From: an uncultured Lachnospiraceae bacterium
GTDB lineage: Bacteria > Bacillota > Clostridia > Lachnospirales > Lachnospiraceae
DNA length: 64,000 nt
Assembly (NCBI GenBank): GCA_910577165.1
Contig: CAJTLX010000004.1
Span: 68,401 to 132,400 of the forward strand
Direction of reading: 5' to 3'
Part shown: one piece after another, positions 33,870 through 42,283 of the stretch
Numbering within the stretch: position 1 is the stretch's first letter
Layout: every line of letters starts with the position of its first letter
The notes under the pieces: model-generated
Seen by the model: the letters and a program-made list of their open reading frames with translations, nothing else
Databases searched by the model: none
Told to the model about the DNA's origin: nothing
Position numbers and translations under genes: made by a program

Positions 33870-34781
33870 ATGAGCAAAGGATTCGATGAGCTAATTGCCA
33901 TCACAGGAAGCATGAAAAAGGTTGCTGTTGCAGCGGCACAGGACGCGCCAATCTTAGAGGCAGTAAAGGCGGCAAAAGAGCGCGGTATTGCGGATGCCAT
34001 CTTAGTTGGCGATGCGGACAAGATCCGCGAGATCGCGGCGGAACTTGAAATGGATTTATCCGGCTACGAAATTATCGACATCAAAGACACGATCGAGGCG
34101 GCACACACCGCAGTTGCCCTTGTCCATGACGGCAAGGCGGATATGTATATGAAGGGTCTGATCGACACCAAAAATTTCTTAAAGAGCGTGTTGGACAAGG
34201 AAGTTGGTCTGCGCACCGGAAAGCCGCTCTCCCATGTCGCAGTATTCGAGCTGCCGGGCATCGACCGCCTTCTCTTCTTATCGGACGTAGCATTTATCCC
34301 ATACCCGACGCTTGAGGACAAGAGAGCCATTATTGAACATACTGTTGCTGTAGCGCACGCATGCGGAATTGAATGCCCGAAGGTTGCACCGGTAGCCGCA
34401 GTGGAAGTTGTAAATCCAAAAATGCAAGTTACTGTGGATGCTGAAGAATTGACGCACATGAACGAGGCGGGAGAGATCACAGGCTGCATTATTGACGGAC
34501 CACTCTCCTTTGACCTTGCGATTGACCCTGAGGCGGCAAAGCACAAAAATGCAGAGAACCGCAAGATTGTCGGCGATGCGGATATAATCCTCTTCCCGGA
34601 TATCCACGCGGGCAATTTAATGTACAAGGCTCTTGTACATCTGACCAAGTGCAAGAACGGCTGTATCTTAACTGGGACAAAAGCTCCGGTTATCTTAACC
34701 AGCCGCTCCGACACATTCGAGACAAAGGTAAATTCTATCGCGCTCGCCGCAGTTGTCGCACACAATTTAAAGCAGCAATAA
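33870..34781 (+). CDS. ptb: Phosphate butyryltransferase
   Basis: Converts butyryl-CoA and phosphate to butyryl-phosphate in the last steps of butyrate formation. 303 aa, PTA/PTB fold: MSKGFDELIAITGSMKK, AILVGDADKI, MYMKGLIDTKNFLKSVL, SHVAVFELPG, DGPLSFDLAI, FPDIHAGNLMYKAL and TSRSDTFETKVNSI. The start at 33870 is supported by GAGGACAAAGAA; the frame to 33828 is unsupported. Followed directly by butyrate kinase, the classic ptb-buk pair, so Ptb rather than Pta. Confidence 0.94.
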   Translation: MSKGFDELIAITGSMKKVAVAAAQDAPILEAVKAAKERGIADAILVGDADKIREIAAELEMDLSGYEIIDIKDTIEAAHTAVALVHDGKADMYMKGLIDTKNFLKSVLDKEVGLRTGKPLSHVAVFELPGIDRLLFLSDVAFIPYPTLEDKRAIIEHTVAVAHACGIECPKVAPVAAVEVVNPKMQVTVDAEELTHMNEAGEITGCIIDGPLSFDLAIDPEAAKHKNAENRKIVGDADIILFPDIHAGNLMYKALVHLTKCKNGCILTGTKAPVILTSRSDTFETKVNSIALAAVVAHNLKQQ

Positions 34782-34910
34782 CTATCAACCTACTGGGGGA
34801 GAAGTAAAATGCTTGACACAATCCTGGAATTAGCAATAGATGCCGCGGCGGAGATTGCGGAGGCAGCTATCACAAAAAAATTCGAAAAAAAGAAGGAGGG
34901 AAATAAAGCT

Positions 34911-35978
34911 ATGTCCATCAAAAGTTTGATTATCAACCCAGGCTCCACATCCACCAAGATCGGAGTCTTCGAGGACGAAACCTTATTGTTTGAGGAAACC
35001 CTGCGCCACTCCACCGAGGAGATCGCGCGCTACGCTACGATTGTTGACCAGAAGGATTTCCGCAAGGATATTATTGTTTCCTTGTTAAAAGAGAAAAATT
35101 TTGATCTTCACTCATTAAATGTCGTTGTCGGCAGGGGCGGTATGTTAAAACCGATTGTCTCCGGCACTTACGCGGTGAGTGACGCGCTGCTTGAAGACCT
35201 GAAAATCGGTGTTCAGGGACAGCATGCTTCAAACCTTGGCGGTATTTTGGCGAGGGAGATCGGGGATTCCATCGGTGTTCCATCGTATATTGTTGATCCG
35301 GTGGTTGTGGACGAGCTGATGCCATCCGCAAGATTCTCCGGTGTTCCGGAACTTCCGCGCGTCAGCATTTTCCATGCCCTAAATCAGAAAGCAGTTGCAA
35401 AGCGTTATGCCAAGGAGGCGGGCAAACCATATGAATCTCTGCGCTTAATTGTTGTTCATATGGGCGGCGGCGTTTCTGTGGGTGCGCATATTGACGGCAG
35501 AGTTGTGGATGTGTTTAACGCCTTAGACGGCGACGGCGCATTCTCTCCTGAGCGCGCGGGTGCAGTGCCTTCCGGCGCACTTGTAAAAATGTGCTTTTCC
35601 GGTAAATACACGGAGAAGGAAGTCTACAAAAAGCTTGTTGGAAATGGCGGCTTCAACGCATATCTTGGCACAAACGATATGCGCAACGTAGAAAAGATGG
35701 TGGACGAGGGGAACGAGGACGCGATCGCGCTGCGCGAAGCATTTATTTTACAAGTAGTAAAGGATATCGGCTCGATGGCCTGCGTGCTTGAGGGCAAGAT
35801 TGATCGAATCATTGTTACCGGCGGTATTGCATACGATAAGTATGTAGTGGCTGAACTGGAAAAACGCGCTGGCTTTATCGCGCCATTCACCATCTATCCG
35901 GGCGAAGATGAGCTGCTCGCACTTGCACAGGGCGCGCTGCGCGTAATGAACGGCGAAGAGAAAGCGATGGAATATTAA
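34911..35978 (+). CDS. buk: Butyrate kinase, with possible 34-residue N-terminal extension
   Basis: Makes ATP and butyrate from butyryl-phosphate. The acetokinase-family signature appears at the usual N-terminus: SLIINPGSTSTKIGVFEDE, then HMGGGVSVGAHIDGR and IVTGGIAYD. The canonical start at 34911 has AAGGAGGG about ten bases upstream. The frame is open upstream to an ATG at 34809, which has its own site (GGGGGAGAAG). This would add an amphipathic Ala/Glu-rich helix (LDTILELAIDAAAEIAEAAI) and a lysine-rich tail, and it cannot be excluded that this longer form is made. ptb ends 28 bases before 34809. Confidence 0.94.
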   Translation: MSIKSLIINPGSTSTKIGVFEDETLLFEETLRHSTEEIARYATIVDQKDFRKDIIVSLLKEKNFDLHSLNVVVGRGGMLKPIVSGTYAVSDALLEDLKIGVQGQHASNLGGILAREIGDSIGVPSYIVDPVVVDELMPSARFSGVPELPRVSIFHALNQKAVAKRYAKEAGKPYESLRLIVVHMGGGVSVGAHIDGRVVDVFNALDGDGAFSPERAGAVPSGALVKMCFSGKYTEKEVYKKLVGNGGFNAYLGTNDMRNVEKMVDEGNEDAIALREAFILQVVKDIGSMACVLEGKIDRIIVTGGIAYDKYVVAELEKRAGFIAPFTIYPGEDELLALAQGALRVMNGEEKAMEY

Positions 35979-35985
35979 TTACATC

Positions 35986-36025
35986 AAAAAAGGCTAAGTC
36001 TATCAAGCGATAAACTTAGCCTTTT
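35986..36025. terminator. Bidirectional terminator after buk
   Basis: AAAAGGCTAAGT pairs with ACTTAGCCTTTTT across a 13-base loop; A and T runs flank both sides and serve the convergent genes. Confidence 0.88.
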
Positions 36026-36027
36026 TC

Positions 36028-37449
36028 CTACTCGATTACGGTTAGTGAGAGTGGAAACACTATCGGGTCATCCTTCCCCGCGGACCACGCGCGATTTGGT
36101 GCCCACAATCTCACCCCCTGAGGCTCAATGCGATTGTCCGCTGCCAACCGCATATTATCCTGACTATTTTTGTATCGACCGCAGTACAATTCTCCTTCCC
36201 TATTGTATACCACCAGTCTAATTTCCATATTTTCCCAGTTCTCAAACGCCGCAAGCACCAATCTTGTCCCGTCAAAGCTCAAAACATTTTCACGCGGAAA
36301 TGGATTTTGCACTCCTTCCTCACTTAATTCCCCCATGGTCTGCGGAAAAATCCCGCTGCACCACCAGAAATATTCGCCCTCCTCCTCCTCCACAAAAGAA
36401 AATTGATTGTCGTTCCAGGTAAGAAGAACACCACCATCCACCAAACTCATCTGACAATAATTAGAAGTATCCCGAATATTTTCTAAGCAAATCTCCTGCT
36501 TTAAGTGAACCTCGCCATCCAGCTGATAAACAAAAAGTGAATATCCCCCCTTGCTTTTCGCCGACAAATACAGGATATCCCCACTCTTATTTAATTTTAA
36601 TTCCAGCGGAACCACATCGCTTAAAAATTCACAACTTCTTTTCATCTCCAAAAGTTCAATCTGTCTTGCCTCCCCCTCCCCGCGGCAAGGGATAAAAAAT
36701 ATTCCACTATTCTGCCCGCGATCTATATTTTCCTCACGATTTCCTGCTTCCAACCGGTACGTATAATAGATTCCATCCTGCGCCTCTGCGGACAGATTTA
36801 CAAGGAAAACCGGCAAATCTTCCCTCACTATTCTTTGCTGTATCAGGGAAGGTCTTCCGTCACTATTCTTCTCCACCACCACTTCCAGCCGATCTTTGGC
36901 GGGTGAGATGTGAAAAAGTTCAGACAGATATTTTGTTGTGCCGCGGTCGCAGTGATACTTTGCCATGCTGCCCTCTGTCCGAAAAATCAAAGGGTAAACT
37001 TCATAATACTCCGCGATGGAAACTATCTCACTATATTTACTGTCCCGCGTCCGATATGCCACCTTGTTGGCAATTTCAGGGAACGCAGACTCCGTGCAAG
37101 CCACCGATGAATTTTTTCCATTTTCAAGCGCGCTCTTTGCTGTGCCAAAATAAAAATTTGCATTTGTTCCCCGTTCCCAGCCCCATAAGATGGATTTTCC
37201 AGAAAATGTAAATTTACTCTTTGTTGTTTTTTCCTCCCCGATGGTATACTCTGTATTCCAGAGCAAATGCCGATTCCAATGCGAGGCGATCGCAAGGGTA
37301 ATGCCCGATGCTGCGCCCGGATCTCCAAAGAGAACTTCCTGCGTAATTATCACTTGGTCTTTCTTTCCCTCCACAGCGATAAATGCGGCGGGTAAAAGAA
37401 AAATGATCAGTCCCGCTGCCACAAAGAATGAAATCAATGTCTTTTTCAT
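36028..37449 (-). CDS. Membrane-anchored extracytoplasmic protein of an ABC operon, function unknown
   Basis: 473 aa with one N-terminal helix (KKTLISFFVAAGLIIFLLPA) and a long extracytoplasmic part with repeated beta-type segments (GDILYLSAKSKGGYSLFVYQLDG, GTRLVLAAFENWENMEIRLVVYN), suggesting a propeller-like fold. I do not recognise a family. Its start overlaps the ATPase stop by one base (TAATG), so it is translationally coupled to the transporter and is probably part of it or its sensor. Confidence 0.7.
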   Translation of the reverse strand: MKKTLISFFVAAGLIIFLLPAAFIAVEGKKDQVIITQEVLFGDPGAASGITLAIASHWNRHLLWNTEYTIGEEKTTKSKFTFSGKSILWGWERGTNANFYFGTAKSALENGKNSSVACTESAFPEIANKVAYRTRDSKYSEIVSIAEYYEVYPLIFRTEGSMAKYHCDRGTTKYLSELFHISPAKDRLEVVVEKNSDGRPSLIQQRIVREDLPVFLVNLSAEAQDGIYYTYRLEAGNREENIDRGQNSGIFFIPCRGEGEARQIELLEMKRSCEFLSDVVPLELKLNKSGDILYLSAKSKGGYSLFVYQLDGEVHLKQEICLENIRDTSNYCQMSLVDGGVLLTWNDNQFSFVEEEEGEYFWWCSGIFPQTMGELSEEGVQNPFPRENVLSFDGTRLVLAAFENWENMEIRLVVYNREGELYCGRYKNSQDNMRLAADNRIEPQGVRLWAPNRAWSAGKDDPIVFPLSLTVIE

Positions 37450-38195
37450 TACAGCTCTTCCCCCGTAATCTCTCCCAGCGCGTTCTTTACTCTGTCCGCG
37501 CCGTATCCATAAACTGTTCGAAGATAATCCATCACCGTTTTTCCCTCTTCCTCCAAATCTGCCACCCTAACATCGCCCACAATCTCCCCCTTTTTTAGCA
37601 GCACTGCCCGCCCAATAAAATGCTCGACCTCCTCAATTAAATGCGTGGAGAGAAAGATGGTTTCCTCCGGCTCCAATAATCCAATCAATAATTTATAAAA
37701 ATCCTCCCGGTTAAAGATATCATTTCCGGCAAAAGGCTCATCCATCAAAATATAATCCGCACCCTGAGAGAGTGCCATAATTACCTCAAACTGATTTTTC
37801 TGTCCGCTTGAAAAAGTTTTTAACGGCTTTCGCATCGACAGATCAAAAAATTTGATCAGCCCCTCAAACCGCTTTTGCCTAAAATTTTCAAAATGCATCT
37901 GATAAAATTCCTGGTGCATCTGCGGGCTTAAATTGGGAAAAAAGGAATGTTCGCAGGTCGCAAAAGAGAGTCTTGCGATATTTTCTTGCCCAAGCTTTTT
38001 TCCGTCCAAAAGAATTTCTCCATTGTAGGACAAAAATCCAAGAATGCTTTTTAAAAGCGTCGATTTTCCCGCGCCATTTTCCCCAAACAGCCCGATAATC
38101 TCGCCCGGTCCAATACTTAGATTTACATTGTTCAACGCGCGGACTGCCCCCTGTTTGCTATAATAAATCTTTTTGACATTTTTTATTTCCAGCAT
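37449..38195 (-). CDS. ABC transporter ATPase (GntR-controlled operon)
   Basis: Walker A GENGAGKST, signature FSSGQ, Walker B YILMDEP and a switch histidine in STHL. ~248 aa, of the YtrB/EcsA-like type that pairs with small membrane proteins under a GntR repressor. The ATG at 38195 has GGGAGG upstream; the GTG at 38198 is less likely. Genes on both sides are tightly spaced. Confidence 0.92.
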   Translation of the reverse strand: MLEIKNVKKIYYSKQGAVRALNNVNLSIGPGEIIGLFGENGAGKSTLLKSILGFLSYNGEILLDGKKLGQENIARLSFATCEHSFFPNLSPQMHQEFYQMHFENFRQKRFEGLIKFFDLSMRKPLKTFSSGQKNQFEVIMALSQGADYILMDEPFAGNDIFNREDFYKLLIGLLEPEETIFLSTHLIEEVEHFIGRAVLLKKGEIVGDVRVADLEEEGKTVMDYLRTVYGYGADRVKNALGEITGEEL

Positions 38196-38212
38196 CACTT
38201 CTCCCTCCCCTT

Positions 38213-38713
38213 TTACTGCCCTCTAAGACATTCCCCTGGAATTACAATTAAATATACAATATAATACAATAAATACAAAACTGCCAAACCTGCCGCGCCT
38301 GCACATATTCCAAAAAATGGGAACCTAACGCAGCTCTTTAGTAATGTCCACCGCTTTGGGAGTCTTTTCATCAGATAAATACATTTCTCCGTGGAATAAT
38401 AATATAGATAATGATTAAATATCATGGCTACAAGAAAGAGAAAATAGGGGAGATAATATTTCCACTGCCCTTTTAATAAATCCGGGAAGGATTTTGCCAC
38501 CGCTCCCTCCCACAGCACACGAACCCATTTTAACTTTTTTTGATCGAATTGATATTGATATAAGTCCTGTACGGCATAATAGAGCCGAAAGAAAAATTGC
38601 ACACTGCACCCCACGCCCAACACGAACAAAACTCTTGCCCTCTTCCACTCTTTCTCGTAATCAAAACCGGGGGGAAAATATTTTCCTGTGATAATATATC
38701 TCCTTCTCATCAT
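38213..38713 (-). CDS. Small ABC-operon membrane protein
   Basis: 166 aa with about three hydrophobic helices (VLFVLGVGCSVQFFFRLYY, LPYFLFLVAMIFNHYLYYY, GICAGAAGLAVLYLLYYIV). The start codon directly follows the previous gene's stop (TAGATG). Probable permease subunit; no named family recognised. Confidence 0.75.
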   Translation of the reverse strand: MMRRRYIITGKYFPPGFDYEKEWKRARVLFVLGVGCSVQFFFRLYYAVQDLYQYQFDQKKLKWVRVLWEGAVAKSFPDLLKGQWKYYLPYFLFLVAMIFNHYLYYYSTEKCIYLMKRLPKRWTLLKSCVRFPFFGICAGAAGLAVLYLLYYIVYLIVIPGECLRGQ

Positions 38714-39415
38714 CTATTTATCCCTTATATCCTTTAGCTGCCATATACGCATCCCTCCGGATGCAATTCCTATCACACACAAAGCACTGCACGCCAAATC
38801 CCCAAATTCCCAGCCGATCGGATTGACAAACCAGATTAAGATCAGCGGAAAAATCACCGTGGAAAGTATGGATTCCCTCTTCCCAAATCCGGAGGCCGCC
38901 CCAACGGACAATGCTAATACTAAAAGCAAGTTTTTTATCCATTTTCTGCCCTCGGCTAAGGGAAGAAGACTGTGCAGAAACTCAATCCGGTAAAATGCCA
39001 GAAAAAATTCTTCCGGGGATTCCCCGCTAATTATTTTTAATGCCAAAATTAATATCCATATCTGCACGACAAATACTAACAGGATACAGACCAGATTATA
39101 GCACACCTCGATTAAAAAAATCTGTATGCCAGAAAGCCTAAGACGGCGCATCGTCGCCCCGCCCTTCTCCCCCATCATTCCTTCCGTGCGCATCAGCAGA
39201 AAAAACACCAGCCCCAGTGCCAGAAAAAAAATCGGATAAATCTGGCGATTGTACAGCGCGTTTTCCAGAAGTTTTTCTGTATCCTTTTGCGCGCAGTAAA
39301 AAAACAGCACAACCTCAGAAAATCCCATAATGGCAAGTACAGTAAACACTTTGTAAATGCTCGCCCCCAAGAATAATCCAAGCATAGAAAGTACCAGTTT
39401 TCTCTTTTTTTTCAC
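38714..39415 (-). CDS. ABC-operon permease-like membrane protein, GTG start
   Basis: 233 aa, about six hydrophobic helices (LSMLGLFLGASIYKVFTVLAI, IYPIFFLALGLVFFLL, VCYNLVCILLVFVVQIWILI). Start is GTG at 39415 with GGAGGGG eight bases before. Second membrane component of the GntR-controlled transporter. Substrate unknown. Confidence 0.75.
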   Translation of the reverse strand: MKKKRKLVLSMLGLFLGASIYKVFTVLAIMGFSEVVLFFYCAQKDTEKLLENALYNRQIYPIFFLALGLVFFLLMRTEGMMGEKGGATMRRLRLSGIQIFLIEVCYNLVCILLVFVVQIWILILALKIISGESPEEFFLAFYRIEFLHSLLPLAEGRKWIKNLLLVLALSVGAASGFGKRESILSTVIFPLILIWFVNPIGWEFGDLACSALCVIGIASGGMRIWQLKDIRDK

Positions 39416-39442
39416 TGTATCCCCTCCTGCAAAATAGTATCT

Positions 39443-39826
39443 TTAATCTGGGGGGTTTTTCCAAAATTCCTTTGCCATCTCAAACGCCATCTCCCTTGAC
39501 ACTTTAAGCTGCCTCATCGCCTCCACCCAGCATTTTGTTTCGCCCGCAAGCAATTCCCTGCGAACGCGCTCCACCATCTCCTCCTGAATGCAAATATAAC
39601 TTTTCGCGCCGGAGCGGGAAACAATAATTCCCTCATCCTCCAATAGTTTGTATGCCTTTTGTACGGTATTGGGATTTACCCCCAAAAGCGCAGACAATAC
39701 TCTGCGGGAGGGCATTTCCTCCCTGCAGTCAATCCTCCCCGCAGCAATCCCCCGCTTAATATATTGAATAATCTGCAGGTAGATCGGCCTCCCATCCACC
39801 AAAGTAAAATCATCAAATGATACCAT
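39443..39826 (-). CDS. GntR-family (YtrA-type) transcriptional repressor
   Basis: 128 aa: winged-helix DNA-binding domain (PIYLQIIQYIKRGIAAGRI, MPSRRVLSALLGVNPNTVQKAYKLLEDEGII) with only a short C-terminal tail, the YtrA subgroup. ATG 39826 has GGGAGAAAG upstream. First gene of the ABC operon and very probably an autorepressor binding the palindrome over its promoter. Confidence 0.92.
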   Translation of the reverse strand: MVSFDDFTLVDGRPIYLQIIQYIKRGIAAGRIDCREEMPSRRVLSALLGVNPNTVQKAYKLLEDEGIIVSRSGAKSYICIQEEMVERVRRELLAGETKCWVEAMRQLKVSREMAFEMAKEFWKNPPD

Positions 39827-39861
39827 CTTTCTCCCTGTTAATTGATCCAAACCTTGCTATT

Positions 39862-39927
39862 AAACTGTATCAGTCATATAACACGGTTTGCTAACTGTAT
39901 TATATAACTGATACAGTTTGTTGTCAA
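39862..39927 (-). promoter_or_regulatory. Perfect consensus promoter within a GntR-type operator
   Basis: Reverse strand TTGACA (39922-39927), 17-base spacer, TATAAT (39899-39904): a full consensus sigma-A promoter. AAACTGTATCAGT (39862-39874) and ACTGATACAGTTT (39907-39919) form a 13-bp inverted repeat, one arm in the spacer and one past the start site. This fits tight repression. Confidence 0.88.
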
Positions 39928-39951
39928 GCAATATTTTTTTCCGAATTTCTA

Positions 39952-42177
39952 TCACTCCATTGGCTCTATCTCTTCCTCGTCCTCTCCGTTGTCTTCTCGT
40001 TTGTTCCCGTCTTCTTCTTCGAAATCCTCCTCCAGGTCTTCCTCCTGCTTTGGCGGGCGTGTATCCGTATATGGGACAAATTCCTTTGCGGAGAGTCCTC
40101 TATGTATCTGTTCCATAAATGCCTGCCAAATCCGCCCCGGATAGGTATTTCCCATCAGATCTTCCATCGCCTTTGGCAGATCATAGCCCACCCATACCGC
40201 AGTAGTATAGTATGCGGTAAAGCCCGCAAACCACCCGTCCTTCTGGTTGGTTGTTGTGCCCGTTTTCCCCGCTGCAATTTGCCCATCAATCTTTAGTCTT
40301 CGCCCGGTCCCCGTCTCCATTACCTGCTGCATACACACAGTCATCATCCGCGCCGCATTGGTCACATAAACCTTCTTTGATTTTACCTCATCACCAATCA
40401 GCACCGCTCCCTGCGCATCCGTAATCTTGACGATACAGGTCGGCTCCCTATACTCCCCGTTATTATAAAGTGTGGCATACCCGCTTGCAAGCTCAACGGC
40501 ACTTACCCCATAGGTAAAACCGCCTAAAGAAACCGCCGGAACATAGTCCGTATCGACAATCCGTCTAAATCCCATCTCAAGCAAGTACGAAAGTCCCACA
40601 CGGGGGGTCAGCTCCTCAAATAACTTCCATGCCACTGTATTTTTTGAGGCGGAAATCGCATAGCTAACAGGAATTTCCCCCGAATACACATTTCCTGAAT
40701 TGCGCGGTCCCCCTTCAAAGCGTTCATCTAACACAGTATCGTCCGGGTACATCCCACGCTCAAACATTGGCGTATAGACAATTAGCGGCTTAATCGCGCT
40801 GCCCGGCTGTCTAAAACTTTGATAGGCGCGGTTTAGCGTATATCCCTCGCTCTCCTGGCTGCGCCCCCCGACAATCGCCACGATACGCCCGGTACGGTTG
40901 TCAATACAGGCTGCCGAGGACTGCAATTTGTACACCCCTCCCTCGTCCACTTCGGCAAATCCCTTTAATTCATCATCCACTGCCCGTTGCAACAGCTCCT
41001 GCTTTTTCAGATCGATCGAGGTGTAGATCCGATAACCGCTAGTAAACAATGTTTTCTGAATGCGATAATACGCCTCATAATAGCGGTCTTCATAGGCTTC
41101 TTTATCGTCATCGCTGATAAAAGAATTCCGAAAAACAAATCCCTCCTTCGCCATCAACGCCCGAATTGCACAGTAATAAGTATAACTCTCAGCATAGTCA
41201 AGAATTTCTTTTTTGCTTCGGTTCAATACAATTTCTTCTCTTTTTGCCTGCTGATATTCCTTTGTAGTAATTGCCCCTTCATCCCTCATCTGCAACAAAA
41301 CTTTATCGCGGCGCATCATCGTATACTCAAAATTGATCACCGGATCATAGTCCGTCGGATTATTGGGAATCGCACACAGAAACGCAATCTGCGATAAGCT
41401 CAGTTCCCTTACGCCCTTTCCAAAATATCCCATACTTGCCGCCTGAATTCCATAATATCCATTAGCAAAATAAATATTGTTCAAATAGAATTCCATAATA
41501 TCCGTCTTGGAATATTTGCGCTCCAGTGCCATCGCCACAAAAATTTCTGTGATCTTGCGCTCCCAGGTCACTTCATTACTTAAAAATATGGTGCGTGCCA
41601 ACTGCTGCGTGATTGTGCTGCCGCCCTGATGAATCTCCCCCTTATTTTTAATCAGTACTGTTGCCGCGCGAATATTGGCAAACAGATCAATGCCGTCATG
41701 CTCAAAAAATTTCCGATCTTCCGTGCAGATCATCGCTTGCACAGCATACTTGGGAATATCTTCATAGTCGATATAATATACATCCTTCTCCCCCTTTAAG
41801 CGCGAGATCAACTCGCCATCCGACGCGTAGACCAGACTTGTCTGACTCGCTCTAAATGTCTCCGCGCTTGAGCGGCGCACCAGGGTATTTGCTTTTGACT
41901 GATAAGAAATCAGCTGTTTTCCATATTTCACATAAAAACTAATTCCAGCCGCTAAAATCACAATAAAGATCAGTGCAATAATCCCCAATATTGTCCGCTT
42001 TACCCCGCGCCCAAGCCCGCGCAAAATCCCCCCGCGCTTCCTCTTTTTTTTCTTTGGTTTTTCCGCGCTTTTCGGAGGTTGTGAAATTTTTGCCCCTGAC
42101 TTTGATAAAGATTTTCTGTGGTGCTGTCCTGACTGTGCTGCCCGCCCTCTCTGCGTTTTTTGTGTCAAATTTGCCAA
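39952..42177 (-). CDS. Class A penicillin-binding protein (PBP1A type), TTG start
   Basis: Bifunctional peptidoglycan synthase. After a basic cytoplasmic tail and one membrane helix (IIALIFIVILAAGISFYV) comes the glycosyltransferase domain (EDRKFFEHDGID, GGSTITQQLART, ERKITEIFVAMALE), then the transpeptidase with SAIKP (Ser nucleophile in RQPGSAIKP), SKN and KTGTT. The C-terminus is a highly acidic Glu/Asp tail. The start is TTG at 42177 (LANLTQK) with GGGAGGG seven bases before; the longer frame to 42225 would run through the upstream terminator hairpin. Confidence 0.94.
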   Translation of the reverse strand: MANLTQKTQRGRAAQSGQHHRKSLSKSGAKISQPPKSAEKPKKKKRKRGGILRGLGRGVKRTILGIIALIFIVILAAGISFYVKYGKQLISYQSKANTLVRRSSAETFRASQTSLVYASDGELISRLKGEKDVYYIDYEDIPKYAVQAMICTEDRKFFEHDGIDLFANIRAATVLIKNKGEIHQGGSTITQQLARTIFLSNEVTWERKITEIFVAMALERKYSKTDIMEFYLNNIYFANGYYGIQAASMGYFGKGVRELSLSQIAFLCAIPNNPTDYDPVINFEYTMMRRDKVLLQMRDEGAITTKEYQQAKREEIVLNRSKKEILDYAESYTYYCAIRALMAKEGFVFRNSFISDDDKEAYEDRYYEAYYRIQKTLFTSGYRIYTSIDLKKQELLQRAVDDELKGFAEVDEGGVYKLQSSAACIDNRTGRIVAIVGGRSQESEGYTLNRAYQSFRQPGSAIKPLIVYTPMFERGMYPDDTVLDERFEGGPRNSGNVYSGEIPVSYAISASKNTVAWKLFEELTPRVGLSYLLEMGFRRIVDTDYVPAVSLGGFTYGVSAVELASGYATLYNNGEYREPTCIVKITDAQGAVLIGDEVKSKKVYVTNAARMMTVCMQQVMETGTGRRLKIDGQIAAGKTGTTTNQKDGWFAGFTAYYTTAVWVGYDLPKAMEDLMGNTYPGRIWQAFMEQIHRGLSAKEFVPYTDTRPPKQEEDLEEDFEEEDGNKREDNGEDEEEIEPME

Positions 42178-42207
42178 GGTTACGCCCTCCCTTACTATAA
42201 AAAACCA

Positions 42208-42250
42208 AGAAAATCCTTCGCACATACCCCTTGCGAAGGATTTTCTTCTA
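42208..42250 (-). terminator. Terminator of the lipoprotein gene upstream of PBP1A
   Basis: AGAAAATCCTTCGCA (42208-42222) and its exact complement (42232-42246) form a 15-bp stem followed on the minus strand by GGTTTTTTA. Confidence 0.88.
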
Positions 42251-42283
42251 AAAATATTTATTTCTGTACGCCTACAATCCTGC

